Below are positions 41,737 to 50,070 of a stretch of DNA of 64,000 nt, in pieces. Numbering within the stretch: the stretch's first letter is position 1; each line of letters begins with the position of its first letter. The DNA comes from Alcaligenaceae bacterium (GTDB lineage Bacteria > Pseudomonadota > Gammaproteobacteria > Burkholderiales > Burkholderiaceae_B): positions 1 through 64,000 of the forward strand of contig JACCEN010000013.1 in assembly GCA_013416435.1 (NCBI GenBank), read 5' to 3'. The notes beneath the pieces are model-generated. The model was not told the origin of the DNA. It saw nothing but the letters and a program-made list of their open reading frames with translations, and made no database searches. Both the position numbers and the translations under genes were made by a program.

Positions 41737-42648
41737 TCAGCCTCTGTCCCGGCGCCGCGTGGAAAACAGGATCCCGCCCACGATCAAAGCAAAGGCCGCG
41801 GCATGATACAGATGCGGCATCTCGCCCAGAAAGGCCGATGACATCAAGGCGGCGAACAAAGGCGTCAGGTTGCTGAAGAAGCCGGCCGTAGCCGGGCCGG
41901 CCCGCTGCACGCCTATGCCCCAGCACATGAAGGCGATGATGGCGGGGCCTATCGCCACATACATCAAAGCCGCCCACAGCGGGAGGCTCCATTCGATCCG
42001 CGCGTCGGTCAAGGCCCATTCCCCGGCGGCAAACAGCGCCGACCACATCATGCCGAACGATAGTTGCGCAACGAGGAACGTCGCCCAGTTGCGCCGGATT
42101 TCGGGCGTATCGGTCGACTGCACCAGCATCCAGCTGTAAAAAGCCCAGATGATGGTCGCGACGATCATGAAAATATCGCCCGCGACGAAACGCAGCTGCA
42201 TCAATTGCTGCCACTCGCCACGCCCCAGCACCACGAGCACCCCCGTCAGGGACAGCAAGGCGCCCAGCAACTGCCGTCCGGCGATACGACTGCGGAAGAA
42301 CAGCATGCCGATCAGCAGCATCCATATCGGCATGCTGGCGCCCACCAGCGTAACGTTGATGGGCGTGGAGCTATGCAAGGCCAGGTATTGCATTCCGTTG
42401 TACAGCCCGATGCCCAGCAAGCCCAGCATGGCGTAGCGGCGGCGCAGCCGCCACAGCCCGCTGCCCTTCCTGAACACCGAATAGCCCAGGGGAAGCACGA
42501 AGACGGCGGCGATGGCCCAGCGCAGGAAGTTGAGCGTGATCGGCGGAATCATTTCAATGACCAGCCGCCCCACCACCGCATTGCCGGCCCAAAGCAAGGG
42601 CGGAATCAGCAGAAGAAGGACGGTCGAAGGGCTGAGCTTATGATCCAT
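41737..42648 (-). CDS. EamA/DMT-family transporter
   Basis: 303 residues, ten predicted helices, two EamA halves (STVLLLLIPPLLWAGNAVVG and DIFMIVATIIWAFYSWMLVQ). Characteristic PPITLNFLRWAIAAVFVLPLG and LGRGEWQQLMQL loops are present. Substrate unknown. It is a second, sequence-divergent DMT exporter 4 kb from the first; both are flanked by palindromic repeats. Confidence 0.88.
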   Translation of the reverse strand: MDHKLSPSTVLLLLIPPLLWAGNAVVGRLVIEMIPPITLNFLRWAIAAVFVLPLGYSVFRKGSGLWRLRRRYAMLGLLGIGLYNGMQYLALHSSTPINVTLVGASMPIWMLLIGMLFFRSRIAGRQLLGALLSLTGVLVVLGRGEWQQLMQLRFVAGDIFMIVATIIWAFYSWMLVQSTDTPEIRRNWATFLVAQLSFGMMWSALFAAGEWALTDARIEWSLPLWAALMYVAIGPAIIAFMCWGIGVQRAGPATAGFFSNLTPLFAALMSSAFLGEMPHLYHAAAFALIVGGILFSTRRRDRG

Positions 42649-42694
42649 TGATGCACGTAACGGTTTCGGTTCATTTGAAGAGATAGAGCAGAAC

Positions 42695-42724
42695 GGGGTC
42701 AGACCCCGTATGGGGTCCGACTCC
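42695..42724. repeat. Palindromic repeat cluster D (one pair, second unit decayed)
   Basis: Units at 42695 and 42712 with spacer GTAT; the second ends GACTCC instead of GACCCC. The pair lies in the 125-bp gap upstream of both the EamA gene and cysE, so here it occupies a divergent promoter region and not a gene end. Confidence 0.9.
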
Positions 42725-42773
42725 CGGCCCTGGCAGTTGGTATCATAATTGTTTCGCGCAGGAGAATCCCCAC

Positions 42774-43727
42774 ATGGCTGTTTTCGAGATCAACCCTATC
42801 GTCCAGTCCCTCAATGCCATCCGGCAGGATTGGCGCATCCAGCAAGGACGCTCGCGAGAGCCTGGCGGGCGCGAGTTCCCGTCACCGCAGGCGCTAACCC
42901 GCATTCTGGACGACCTGAAAGGCATTTTGTTTCCCATGCGCCTCGGTCCGCTCGACCTGCGCCAGGAAAGCGAGGATTTCTACATCGGCCATACGCTGGA
43001 CTCGGCCCTGCATGCCTTGCTGGGCCAGGTGATGCTCGAACTGCGATACCAGGCCCGCCTCGAACCGGAGGCGCAGATCGACGTCGAGGCGCGTGCCATA
43101 TCGGTGGTGCAGGCCTTCGCCGGCTCTCTTCCCGATATCCGCCGACTGCTCGACTCCGACGTACTGGCGGCATACCAGGGCGACCCGGCGGCACGCAGCG
43201 TAGACGAGGTCCTGCTTTGCTATCCGGGCGTGCTGGCCATGATCCATCACCGCGTCGCGCACCAGTTCTACAAGCAGGGGCTGCCCCTGCTTGCCCGCAT
43301 GTCGTCCGAGATCGCGCACTCCCTGACCGGCATCGACATCCACCCGGGCGCCCAGATCGGCGAAAGCTTCTTCATCGATCACGGCACGGGCGTGGTGATC
43401 GGCGAAACCACCATCATCGGCAAAGGCGTCCGCATCTACCAGGCCGTCACCCTGGGCGCCAAGCGCTTTCCCACCGATGCAAGCGGCAAGCTCGAAAAAG
43501 GCCTGCCACGCCACCCCATCGTCGAAGACGACGTGGTCATTTATGCCGGCGCCACGATATTGGGCCGCGTCACACTGGGCCGCGGCTGTACGATAGGCGG
43601 CAATGTCTGGCTGATCCACGACGTGCCCCCGGGCAGCCATGTCACCCAGGCCGACTCGCAGGGAACACGTAGCTGCGATCCCGCGGTTGAAGGGGCGGAT
43701 GAGGGGTCTGACCCCGCACGGGTCTGA
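42774..43727 (+). CDS. cysE: Serine O-acetyltransferase (EpsC/CysE type)
   Basis: Acetylates serine with acetyl-CoA, the first step of cysteine synthesis. 317 residues, the longer EpsC-like form: an N-terminal helical domain (about 1-180) and a left-handed beta-helix from about 185 (TGIDIHPGAQIGESFFIDHGTGVVIGE, IGKGVRIYQAVTLGA, IVEDDVVIYAGATILG). DHGTG and the catalytic His environment are intact. The normal C-terminus would be near VTQADSQGTRSCDPA; the tail EGADEGSDPARV is partly encoded by repeat cluster E, with the stop in a decayed repeat unit. Confidence 0.93.
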   Translation: MAVFEINPIVQSLNAIRQDWRIQQGRSREPGGREFPSPQALTRILDDLKGILFPMRLGPLDLRQESEDFYIGHTLDSALHALLGQVMLELRYQARLEPEAQIDVEARAISVVQAFAGSLPDIRRLLDSDVLAAYQGDPAARSVDEVLLCYPGVLAMIHHRVAHQFYKQGLPLLARMSSEIAHSLTGIDIHPGAQIGESFFIDHGTGVVIGETTIIGKGVRIYQAVTLGAKRFPTDASGKLEKGLPRHPIVEDDVVIYAGATILGRVTLGRGCTIGGNVWLIHDVPPGSHVTQADSQGTRSCDPAVEGADEGSDPARV

Positions 43728-43792
43728 CGCTGGGTTTCCTGGGGTCAGACCCCGTACGGGGTCTGACCCCTCCTCCTAAGGGGTCTGACCCC
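43703..43792. repeat. Palindromic repeat cluster E (5 units, 1 decayed)
   Basis: Units at 43703, a shortened unit near 43720, a full pair at 43741 and 43758, and a single unit at 43780. The first two lie inside the cysE reading frame and supply its last residues and TGA stop. The cluster fills the convergent gap to the Bug gene. Confidence 0.92.
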
Positions 43793-43799
43793 CACTGCA

Positions 43800-44765
43800 T
43801 CAACCCTTCTCGATACCGGCCTTGCTGATGATCTCGCCCCACTTCCGGGTTTCCTCCGCCTGGAATTTAGCGAGCTCGCCAGGTGTCGTCACGAATACAT
43901 CGACGCCGCTGCGGCCATAGAACGCGGACTTGGCGCTGGGGCTTTGCGCGGCGCGCGTCAGCAGCTCGTTCAGCTTGGCGATGATGGGCTCGGGCGTCTT
44001 GGCCGGCGCATAGGCCGCAAACCAGTAGCCGATACCATAGCCCGGCACGCCCGCCTCTTCGATGGTGGGCACGTCGGGCGCCAATGACGACCTGGTATTG
44101 GCCGAGTAGCCCAGCGCTCGCAGCTTGCCGCTTTGGATGTGCGGCAGTCCCGTCGAGGTATCGGTGATCATCATGTCGATCTGCCCGCCCAGCAGGTCCG
44201 TCACGGCGAAAGTATTGCTCTTGTACGGCACGTGCAGGATCTTCACGTCTGCGAGCTGCTGGAACAGCTCGCCCGCCACGCGGCTCGAGGAGCTGCCGCT
44301 GCCGAAAGTCAGCGTGCCGGGTTCCTTCTTTGCCAAGGCGATGAAATCCTTCACGCTCTTCACGGGCGACTGGCTGTTCACGACCATGATCTGGCCGCCC
44401 TTGCCGAGCCCGGTGATCGGCTCGAAATCCTTTACCGGATCGTAAGGCAGCGACTTGAACAGGTGCTCGGCCGCGGCATGCGTGGTATTGGTGGTGATGA
44501 ATACCGTATAGCCATCGGGCGCGGCGCGCGCCGCTTCGTTGGCGCCGATGAAGCCATTGCCGCCGGGCCGGTTGTCGACGACGACTTGATGCTTGGACTC
44601 TTCGGTGATGGCCTGCCCCAATGCGCGCGCCAACTGGTCGGTGGCGGTGCCGGCCGCGAACGGCACCACCAGGCGGATGGGCTTGTCGGGATACTCGGCC
44701 GCTGCGGGTCCCGCCGCGAGTGCCAGGCACAAGGCCGCCAGATAAGGTAATTTCATTGAACGCAT
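43800..44765 (-). CDS. Bug-family (TctC-like) periplasmic solute-binding protein
   Basis: 321 residues with a signal peptide (MRSMKLPYLAALCLALAAGP, cleavage after AAA or AE). Family blocks are YPDKPIRLVVPFAAGTATDQLARALGQAI, VVVDNRPGGNGFIGANEAARAAPDGYTVFI and DVPTIEEAGVPGYGIGYWFAAYAP. It follows the two AtuA-family genes by 41 bp on the same strand, so it probably delivers the carboxylate they act on. No TctAB nearby. Confidence 0.93.
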   Translation of the reverse strand: MRSMKLPYLAALCLALAAGPAAAEYPDKPIRLVVPFAAGTATDQLARALGQAITEESKHQVVVDNRPGGNGFIGANEAARAAPDGYTVFITTNTTHAAAEHLFKSLPYDPVKDFEPITGLGKGGQIMVVNSQSPVKSVKDFIALAKKEPGTLTFGSGSSSSRVAGELFQQLADVKILHVPYKSNTFAVTDLLGGQIDMMITDTSTGLPHIQSGKLRALGYSANTRSSLAPDVPTIEEAGVPGYGIGYWFAAYAPAKTPEPIIAKLNELLTRAAQSPSAKSAFYGRSGVDVFVTTPGELAKFQAEETRKWGEIISKAGIEKG

Positions 44766-44806
44766 AAGATGTCTCCTTTTGTAGTCGTCAATAGTGACGG
44801 TCGTCT

Positions 44807-45124
44807 TCAGTCGACCGGGGTCTCGGGAATTTCCATGCTCAGAATGGCTGAGCTCAATGATTTGCCGTGCGCGTCGAGCGCCAGCGACCGTGTGACGCCG
44901 CCCGCCAGCGCATCGTGCATCACGAAGTTCAACGCCCCAAGACTGGGCACGGCATAGCGTTTCACCGTGCCTTGCACGAGGCCTGAAAAATGATCCTTCA
45001 CACGCTCCGGCGTGAGATGCCTTTCGATCAGGGGATAATCCTTCGGGTCGTAGACGATCACCGCTATGCTCGAAATATTGCCTTTGTCGCCGGCGCGGGA
45101 ATGTGCGATGTCTCTTAGAAGCAT
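44807..45124 (-). CDS. Small AtuA-related protein (ferredoxin-like AtuA C-terminal domain)
   Basis: 105 residues with HSRAGDKGNISSIAVIVYDP, YAVPSLGALNFVMHDALAGGV and TRSLALDAHGKSLSSAIL, the pattern of the short AtuA-associated domain that in some proteins is fused to the large AtuA domain. Its start is 1 bp from the stop of the large AtuA-family gene, so the two are translated together and probably form one complex. Reaction unknown. Confidence 0.85.
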   Translation of the reverse strand: MLLRDIAHSRAGDKGNISSIAVIVYDPKDYPLIERHLTPERVKDHFSGLVQGTVKRYAVPSLGALNFVMHDALAGGVTRSLALDAHGKSLSSAILSMEIPETPVD

Positions 45125-45125
45125 G

Positions 45126-46463
45126 TCAGCTCTCCCTCAAATGCACGGAAGTCTTCACTTCCTCGCGCGGCAGGAATGTGGAAACCACTGCAACGATGTC
45201 CTTGGCCGATTTCGTCGCGCCGCCCCCGCCCGCAGGACCGCAGGTGTACAGGCTTTCCACCTCGTTCGCGATGCGCATGGCTTCTTTCAGGCTATCCGTG
45301 CGTCCCGCGACGCGCGCCCTTACCTCATAGGGTTCCGCCGCCATGGCGGACAAGCCTTCTCCGTGCATGGCGTTCACGCCGATCAGGTCATAGCGCAGGT
45401 CCCGGGCCTGGACGCCGGTCAACTCCAGGCGCTCGGCCACGATCTCCAGCGCGAGCCGCGCCCGAGCCAGCGCGCCAGGTCCGGCATAGGAAATCTGGCC
45501 TTCCCCGACATAGCTGTCCACATAGCCCACCGAAACCTTCAAGGTGTCGGGTGCCGGCCGACCGCTGGCGCCGTCGATGCGCACCCGGTCGGGAGCCAGG
45601 GCCTCGACCTGGACGCCGGAAAAATCCGCGATCACATCGGGCGTGATGTAGGAGCCGGGATCATGAATTTCGTAGAGAATCTGCTCCTTGCAGGTAGCCG
45701 CCGTGACTTGGCCGCCGCTGCCCGCCACTTTCGTGATGACGGCGGATCCGTCTTCGTAGACTTCCCCGATGGGAAAACCCAGCCGCGCCAGGCCCGGTAC
45801 GTCCTTGTAGCCGGGGTCGGCGAAATAGCCTCCTGTGATCTGTCCGCCGCACTCCAGCAAATGCCCGATGAGCGTGCCTCGCCCCAGCCTGTGCCAATCG
45901 TCCATGGCCCAGCCGAATTCGTGAATGATGGGGGCCAGTACCAGCGCCGGATCCGCGGCACGGCCCGTGATGATGACGTCGGCGCCCTGAGCCAGGGCAT
46001 CGACCAGCGACCTTGCGCCGATATATGCGTTCGCGGACAGCAGGCGCCCGCCGAAACGGCTGATGGGCTGGCCCGTATCGTCAATATGGGCATCGGCCCG
46101 TATGCGGTCCAGGACATCGTCGCCGAGAATGGCCGCCACCTTCATTCCCGTCAGGTTCAGGGAACGGGCGATGTCCCGTACTTTCTCGGCGGCCGCCAGC
46201 GGATTGGCCGCCCCCATGTTGGTGAGGATCCGGATTCCGTTCCGTCGGCACGACGGCAATACTGCGCGCATGCGGTCTTCGAGCAAGGGGTCGAAGCCCG
46301 AAGCCGGGTCGGAGGCCTTCGCACGCTGCGCCAACGCAATGGTGCGCTCGGCCAGGCATTCGAAAATCATGTAGTCCAGACCACCGCGCTCGGCGAGCTC
46401 TACGGCCGGCTCGATGCGATCACCCGAGTAACCTGCACCCGAACCGATTCTTATGCATCTCAT
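45126..46463 (-). CDS. AtuA-family (DUF1446) protein
   Basis: 445 residues of the acyclic-terpene-utilisation AtuA family (IRIGSGAGYSGDRIEPAVELAERGGLDYMIFECLAERTIALAQ, ILTNMGAANPLAAAEKVRDIAR, DVIITGRAADPALVLAPIIHEFGW, TGGYFADPGYKDVPGLARLGFPI). AtuA is needed for citronellol/geraniol breakdown in Pseudomonas, but most homologues sit, as here, beside LysR and Bug genes and act on other carboxylates; the chemistry is unproven. Divergent from the LysR gene. Confidence 0.88.
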   Translation of the reverse strand: MRCIRIGSGAGYSGDRIEPAVELAERGGLDYMIFECLAERTIALAQRAKASDPASGFDPLLEDRMRAVLPSCRRNGIRILTNMGAANPLAAAEKVRDIARSLNLTGMKVAAILGDDVLDRIRADAHIDDTGQPISRFGGRLLSANAYIGARSLVDALAQGADVIITGRAADPALVLAPIIHEFGWAMDDWHRLGRGTLIGHLLECGGQITGGYFADPGYKDVPGLARLGFPIGEVYEDGSAVITKVAGSGGQVTAATCKEQILYEIHDPGSYITPDVIADFSGVQVEALAPDRVRIDGASGRPAPDTLKVSVGYVDSYVGEGQISYAGPGALARARLALEIVAERLELTGVQARDLRYDLIGVNAMHGEGLSAMAAEPYEVRARVAGRTDSLKEAMRIANEVESLYTCGPAGGGGATKSAKDIVAVVSTFLPREEVKTSVHLRES

Positions 46464-46559
46464 GCAAACCCCTGAGGTTTCCGCGGCGATGGCCGGCGAG
46501 TTGAAGGGAGAATGTGACGATTGTGGAGCGCATGATAAATTAAGTAAAATGAAAATCTT

Positions 46560-46573
46560 CGATCAATTGATCG
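46560..46573. promoter_or_regulatory. Palindrome CGATCAATTGATCG in the LysR/AtuA promoter region
   Basis: A perfect 14-bp palindrome 18 bp upstream of the LysR start codon and about 100 bp upstream of the divergent AtuA operon. Position and symmetry suggest the LysR regulator's site for autocontrol and activation. The embedded ATC...GAT fits common LysR half-site patterns. Confidence 0.5.
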
Positions 46574-46590
46574 TTTTTTAATATCAATAC

Positions 46591-47493
46591 ATGCCCGCCA
46601 ACATTTCGTCCCGGCTGCTGTATGCCTTTGTCGCCTTGGCGGAACTGAAGCACTTCACCCGTGCGGCCGAGCGCTGCAATACATCGCAATCCGCACTCAG
46701 CGTGATGATCCAGAAGCTCGAGGCGCAAGTCGGCACGCGGCTCTTCGAGCGGGATACCAGAAAGGTCGCGCTGACGCCCGAGGGCGAATTGTTTCTCGAA
46801 GCCGCGCGTTCGCTCATTGCGGAAATCGAATCGGCCTTCGAGAACATGGCGGACTATGTGGCACGCCGGCGCGGACGGGTATCGATCGCCGCCCTGCCGT
46901 CCTTGGCTGCCACGGTACTGCCCAAAGTCATTGCCGAATATCGCAAGCGCCACCCAGGCGTGGCGGTAAGCCTGCATGACGCGCTTTCCGACCAGTGCCT
47001 GGCTCTGCTGCGCGCCGGCAATGCCGACCTGGCTCTTACCGCCGCGGGACCCAAGGTGGCCGAATTCGATTCACGCACCCTGCTCAGCGATCCGTTCTAC
47101 GTGGTGTGCCGGCGCGACCACCCCCTGGCGCGCAAGAGAGCCGTAAGGCCTGCGGAGCTCGCGGGCCAGGAGATCGTGCATCTGGCCAAGTCATCCAGCG
47201 TACGCCAGCACGTGGACGTGCTGCTGGACGACGCCAACGCCCTGAATTCCGGCTTCGACGTCGAACACCTCGCGACAGCCGCCGGCCTGGTCAAGGAAGG
47301 ACTGGGCGTATGCCTGGTTCCTGAACTGACCTTGTATCAGTTCAGGCAACTGGATCTGGTGGCCATACCCATGAAATCGAATCACAAGCGGCCCATCCTG
47401 CTCGTCAAACGCAAGGACCAGTCGCTGTCCCTGGCCGCCCAGGCCATGCTGGAGCTGATCGAAGCCTGGGGTCAGACCCCGAATGGGGTCTGA
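46591..47493 (+). CDS. LysR-family transcriptional regulator with repeat-encoded tail
   Basis: 300 residues. The N-terminal winged helix (LLYAFVALAELKHFTRAAER, TSQSALSVMIQKLEAQVG, LFERDTRKVALTPEGE) is followed by a periplasmic-binding-like effector domain. It is the probable regulator of the divergent AtuA-Bug operon. The last seven residues, GQTPNGV, and the stop TGA are encoded by a repeat pair in cluster F; without it the frame would continue. Confidence 0.92.
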   Translation: MPANISSRLLYAFVALAELKHFTRAAERCNTSQSALSVMIQKLEAQVGTRLFERDTRKVALTPEGELFLEAARSLIAEIESAFENMADYVARRRGRVSIAALPSLAATVLPKVIAEYRKRHPGVAVSLHDALSDQCLALLRAGNADLALTAAGPKVAEFDSRTLLSDPFYVVCRRDHPLARKRAVRPAELAGQEIVHLAKSSSVRQHVDVLLDDANALNSGFDVEHLATAAGLVKEGLGVCLVPELTLYQFRQLDLVAIPMKSNHKRPILLVKRKDQSLSLAAQAMLELIEAWGQTPNGV

Positions 47494-47551
47494 CCCCTCC
47501 AGCTTTCGATTCGCCTGCTCTGGGGTCAGACCCCGTACGGGGTCTGACCCC
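47468..47551. repeat. Palindromic repeat cluster F (2 pairs between convergent genes)
   Basis: Pairs at 47468/47485 (spacer GAAT) and 47522/47539 (spacer GTAC). The left pair forms the end and stop codon of the LysR gene on the plus strand (TGA at 47491-47493). The right pair forms the end and stop codon of the racemase gene on the minus strand (TGA at 47528-47526). Confidence 0.95.
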
Positions 47552-48242
47552 TTGCCAGCGCGAAGTCCACCGCGCATTCGACATGCAGCCGGGTCGTATC
47601 GTAAAGGGGGACGGCAGTGTCCGCCTGCTTGACCAGCAGGCCGATTTCAGTGCAGCCCAGTATGACCGCCTGGGCGCCCTGCCGCGCCAGCCCTTCGATG
47701 ATGCCGAGGTAGCGCTGCTTCGACTCGGGCAAGATGCTGCCTTGGCACAGCTCCTGATAGATGATGTCGTGCACCGCTTGACGGTCGTCGTCGCCGGGCA
47801 CGATCACATCCAGACCATGAAGGTCGCGCAGGCGCCCTTTGTAGAAGTCCTGCTCCATCGTGAAGCCGGTTCCCAGCAATCCCACTTTTTCGACCCCGTC
47901 CGCGGCAAGCGCGGCGGCAGTCGGATCCGCAATATGCAGGAACGGAATCGAGACGGCATGCTCGATCTCATCCGCCACTTTATGCATGGTATTGGTGCAA
48001 AGCAGCAGGCAATCGGCGCCCGCCGCTTCGATGCTTCCGGCCGCGTCCGCCAAAAGCCGGCCGGCAGCCGGCCAATCGCCCGCATGCTGCAGGCGCTCGA
48101 TGGGCTGAAAGTCCACGCTGTACAACACGATACGCGCGGAATGCAGGCCGCCCAGCGCTTGCTTGATGCCGGTATTGATGCCGCGGTAGTAGTCCACGGT
48201 GCTTTCCCAGCTCATGCCTCCTAAAAGGCCTATCGTCTTCAT
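47526..48242 (-). CDS. Aspartate/glutamate racemase family protein
   Basis: 238 residues of the cofactor-independent Asp/Glu racemase family (MKTIGLLGGMSWESTVDYYRGINTGI, LLLCTNTMHKVADEI, QAVILGCTEIGLLV). The two catalytic cysteines lie in LLLCTNTMH and ILGCTEI, with the YgeA-like arrangement. It interconverts amino-acid enantiomers, presumably aspartate or glutamate; specificity unproven. The last residues RGQTPYGV and the stop codon come from repeat cluster F. Transcribed toward the LysR gene. Confidence 0.9.
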   Translation of the reverse strand: MKTIGLLGGMSWESTVDYYRGINTGIKQALGGLHSARIVLYSVDFQPIERLQHAGDWPAAGRLLADAAGSIEAAGADCLLLCTNTMHKVADEIEHAVSIPFLHIADPTAAALAADGVEKVGLLGTGFTMEQDFYKGRLRDLHGLDVIVPGDDDRQAVHDIIYQELCQGSILPESKQRYLGIIEGLARQGAQAVILGCTEIGLLVKQADTAVPLYDTTRLHVECAVDFALARGQTPYGV

Positions 48243-48256
48243 GTCGGCTCCGTCAC

Positions 48257-48335
48257 GGGGTCAGACCCTATGGGGGTCTGACCCCAATGGCCTGCTTCTG
48301 TGCGAGGGGTCAGACCCCGCATGGGGTCTGACCCC
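48257..48335. repeat. Palindromic repeat cluster G (2 pairs, first slightly decayed)
   Basis: Units at 48257 (ends GACCCT), 48273, 48306 and 48323. The cluster fills the 105-bp gap between the binding-protein gene's stop and the racemase start. Unlike clusters B, C, E, F and H, no gene reads into it. Confidence 0.93.
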
Positions 48336-48347
48336 AGTATCGCTCTT

Positions 48348-49175
48348 TCAATGGCAATCCGCCACGACCTGATCCAGATAGACCTCGAACGCGATGTCGT
48401 GCACGCGCCGGCGGGTCAGCTCGGCCAGATGGCGGCGCGCCTTCCATTCCCCGGCCAGCTTCCTTGCCGCGGCAACGGCATCGGCATTCTTGCCGGCAAA
48501 TACGAAGGTCAGCGGCCTTGCGGGCCCCGGCGGCAGGCTGGCGGAAAACTTCTTCCACTCGGGAAGCTTCAGCAGTTCTTTCAACATGATGTCGTCATGC
48601 ACCGCCGCGTCGCATTCGCCGATGCGCAGCGCAAGCAGGGAATCCGCCGGCGCGCGCTGCACTTTCTCGATCGCGCCGAACTGCGCCGCCATTCTTCCGA
48701 CGTATAGGCCGCCCTCGGACAAGCACACCGTGCGGCCCCTCAACTGATCCCATGTCTTGATGTCGGTGTCCGTGCGCATGATGGCCATGGGCCGCGCCAC
48801 GTAGCCCGACGGAACGGCGACGGCACCGTCCCGAAGCTGGGCCGCGTCGAGCGCGGCCAGCACGATGTCCCGGCCTTCGAGCGCGGGAACGGCATCCTTG
48901 GACTCATCCAGCGCCACGGCGCGCAATGGCTTGTTCAACCGCCCCGCCAGCGCCTCGGCAAGATCGCCGTCCAGCGATTCAGGCGTGCGGACTTTGGAGC
49001 CTCCGACAAAGGGCGGGACCACGTATTGCAAGCCGATCGTCAAGTGCCCGGGATCCGGCTGCGGATTGCCCGCCGCGACAGTTCCGCTGGAGACAAAAGC
49101 CAGCACGGCAGCCGCCGCGGTGATCCACGGCGCGGGTGAAAACGAAGAGCGAATCAGGGGACCGGCTTTATTCAT
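48348..49175 (-). CDS. Periplasmic amino-acid-type solute-binding protein (SBP family 3-like)
   Basis: 275 residues with a signal peptide (ITAAAAVLAFVSSGTVAAG). A family-3 binding fold is suggested by LTIGLQYVVPPFVGG, LDGDLAEALAGRL, DIKTWDQLRGRTVCLSEGGLYV and ALRIGECDAAVHDDIML. It starts 10 bp after the ABC permease stop, so it is probably the last gene of that operon although it resembles a different binding-protein family from the operon's first receptor. Ligand unknown. Confidence 0.8.
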   Translation of the reverse strand: MNKAGPLIRSSFSPAPWITAAAAVLAFVSSGTVAAGNPQPDPGHLTIGLQYVVPPFVGGSKVRTPESLDGDLAEALAGRLNKPLRAVALDESKDAVPALEGRDIVLAALDAAQLRDGAVAVPSGYVARPMAIMRTDTDIKTWDQLRGRTVCLSEGGLYVGRMAAQFGAIEKVQRAPADSLLALRIGECDAAVHDDIMLKELLKLPEWKKFSASLPPGPARPLTFVFAGKNADAVAAARKLAGEWKARRHLAELTRRRVHDIAFEVYLDQVVADCH

Positions 49176-49185
49176 GTTGGACGAA

Positions 49186-49959
49186 CTATACGTATTGATA
49201 ACGAAGCACGCGCCGCTTGAGGTTTTCCAGGATGACCTGGTCGATCAGGGTGGCGAGCACGGCAATGGTCAGGATGTTGGCCATCACGCCGACCATGTCG
49301 GCGGTCTCGCCCGCATAGGCCAGCGATCGCCCCAGGCCCTGCCCGAAGCCGATCAGCATCTCGGCCGAAATCAAGGCGCGCCAGGCATTGCCGAAAGCCA
49401 GCTGCGCACCGGTGATCAGTTCCGGCATCACCGCCGGCAGGTATACGCGCCTGAGCATGTCCCAGCGCCCCGCGCCCATGACCCGCGCCGCCGAAACGTG
49501 CACCTGCAACACGCTTTCCGTCGCATTCATGACGGAAAGCGCCGCCGGAAAGAAGGCGGACAAGGCGATCACGACGATCATCGGCATGTTGCCGAAGCCC
49601 ATCATGATCAAGAACAGCGGCACCCAGGCAATGGAAGGGATGGACTGCAGGATGATGATGGCGGACTTCAGGACTTCGCGGAAGAAGAACAGGATGCCGC
49701 CTATCAGGCCGAAGCCAATGCCGAACAGCAGCGCGAAGCCGTACCCCAGGCCGAGCCGCAGCAAACTACCCGACAGCGCAGCCTGAAATTCGCTTGCCTG
49801 TATGTCTTCCCATAGCCTGACGATGACAACCGGGACCCCCGGCATGAGAAAGTCGGGCAACGTCCAAGCCGCCGACTGCCACAACAGAAGGATGGCAAGC
49901 ACCGCTATCACCATAGCAAGCTTTTTTTGATAACCGGAGATACGTTTCTGGGTGCTCAT
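49186..49959 (-). CDS. ABC transporter permease, NitT/TauT type
   Basis: 257 residues with about six membrane helices and the BPD_transp_1 EAA motif (VSAARVMGAGRWDMLRRVYLPAVMPELITGAQLAFGNAWRALISAEMLIG). Similar to SsuC/TauC/NrtB permeases for sulfonates, nitrate or related anions. A start at MSTQKRISGYQKKLAMV follows the 111-bp hairpin-containing gap after the upstream receptor gene. Confidence 0.92.
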   Translation of the reverse strand: MSTQKRISGYQKKLAMVIAVLAILLLWQSAAWTLPDFLMPGVPVVIVRLWEDIQASEFQAALSGSLLRLGLGYGFALLFGIGFGLIGGILFFFREVLKSAIIILQSIPSIAWVPLFLIMMGFGNMPMIVVIALSAFFPAALSVMNATESVLQVHVSAARVMGAGRWDMLRRVYLPAVMPELITGAQLAFGNAWRALISAEMLIGFGQGLGRSLAYAGETADMVGVMANILTIAVLATLIDQVILENLKRRVLRYQYV

Positions 49960-49980
49960 GTGTAATTTGAAATGAAAGAC

Positions 49981-50058
49981 GGCCGGAGCAAATGCCGGCC
50001 ATCTCTGGATTTTGGGACTCCGCCATGGTCTGAGGGCTCCGGCGGACTGCGCCGCCGG
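49981..50058. repeat. Two hairpins between the receptor and permease genes
   Basis: GGCCGG/CCGGCC arms at 49981-50000 (8-base loop) and CCGGCGG/CCGCCGG arms at 50039-50058 (6-base loop). They lie inside the ABC operon, right after the receptor gene's stop on the minus strand. Without U-tracts they more likely stabilise the receptor mRNA or attenuate the downstream genes than terminate fully. Confidence 0.45.
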
Positions 50059-50070
50059 GGCTTCGCTATC

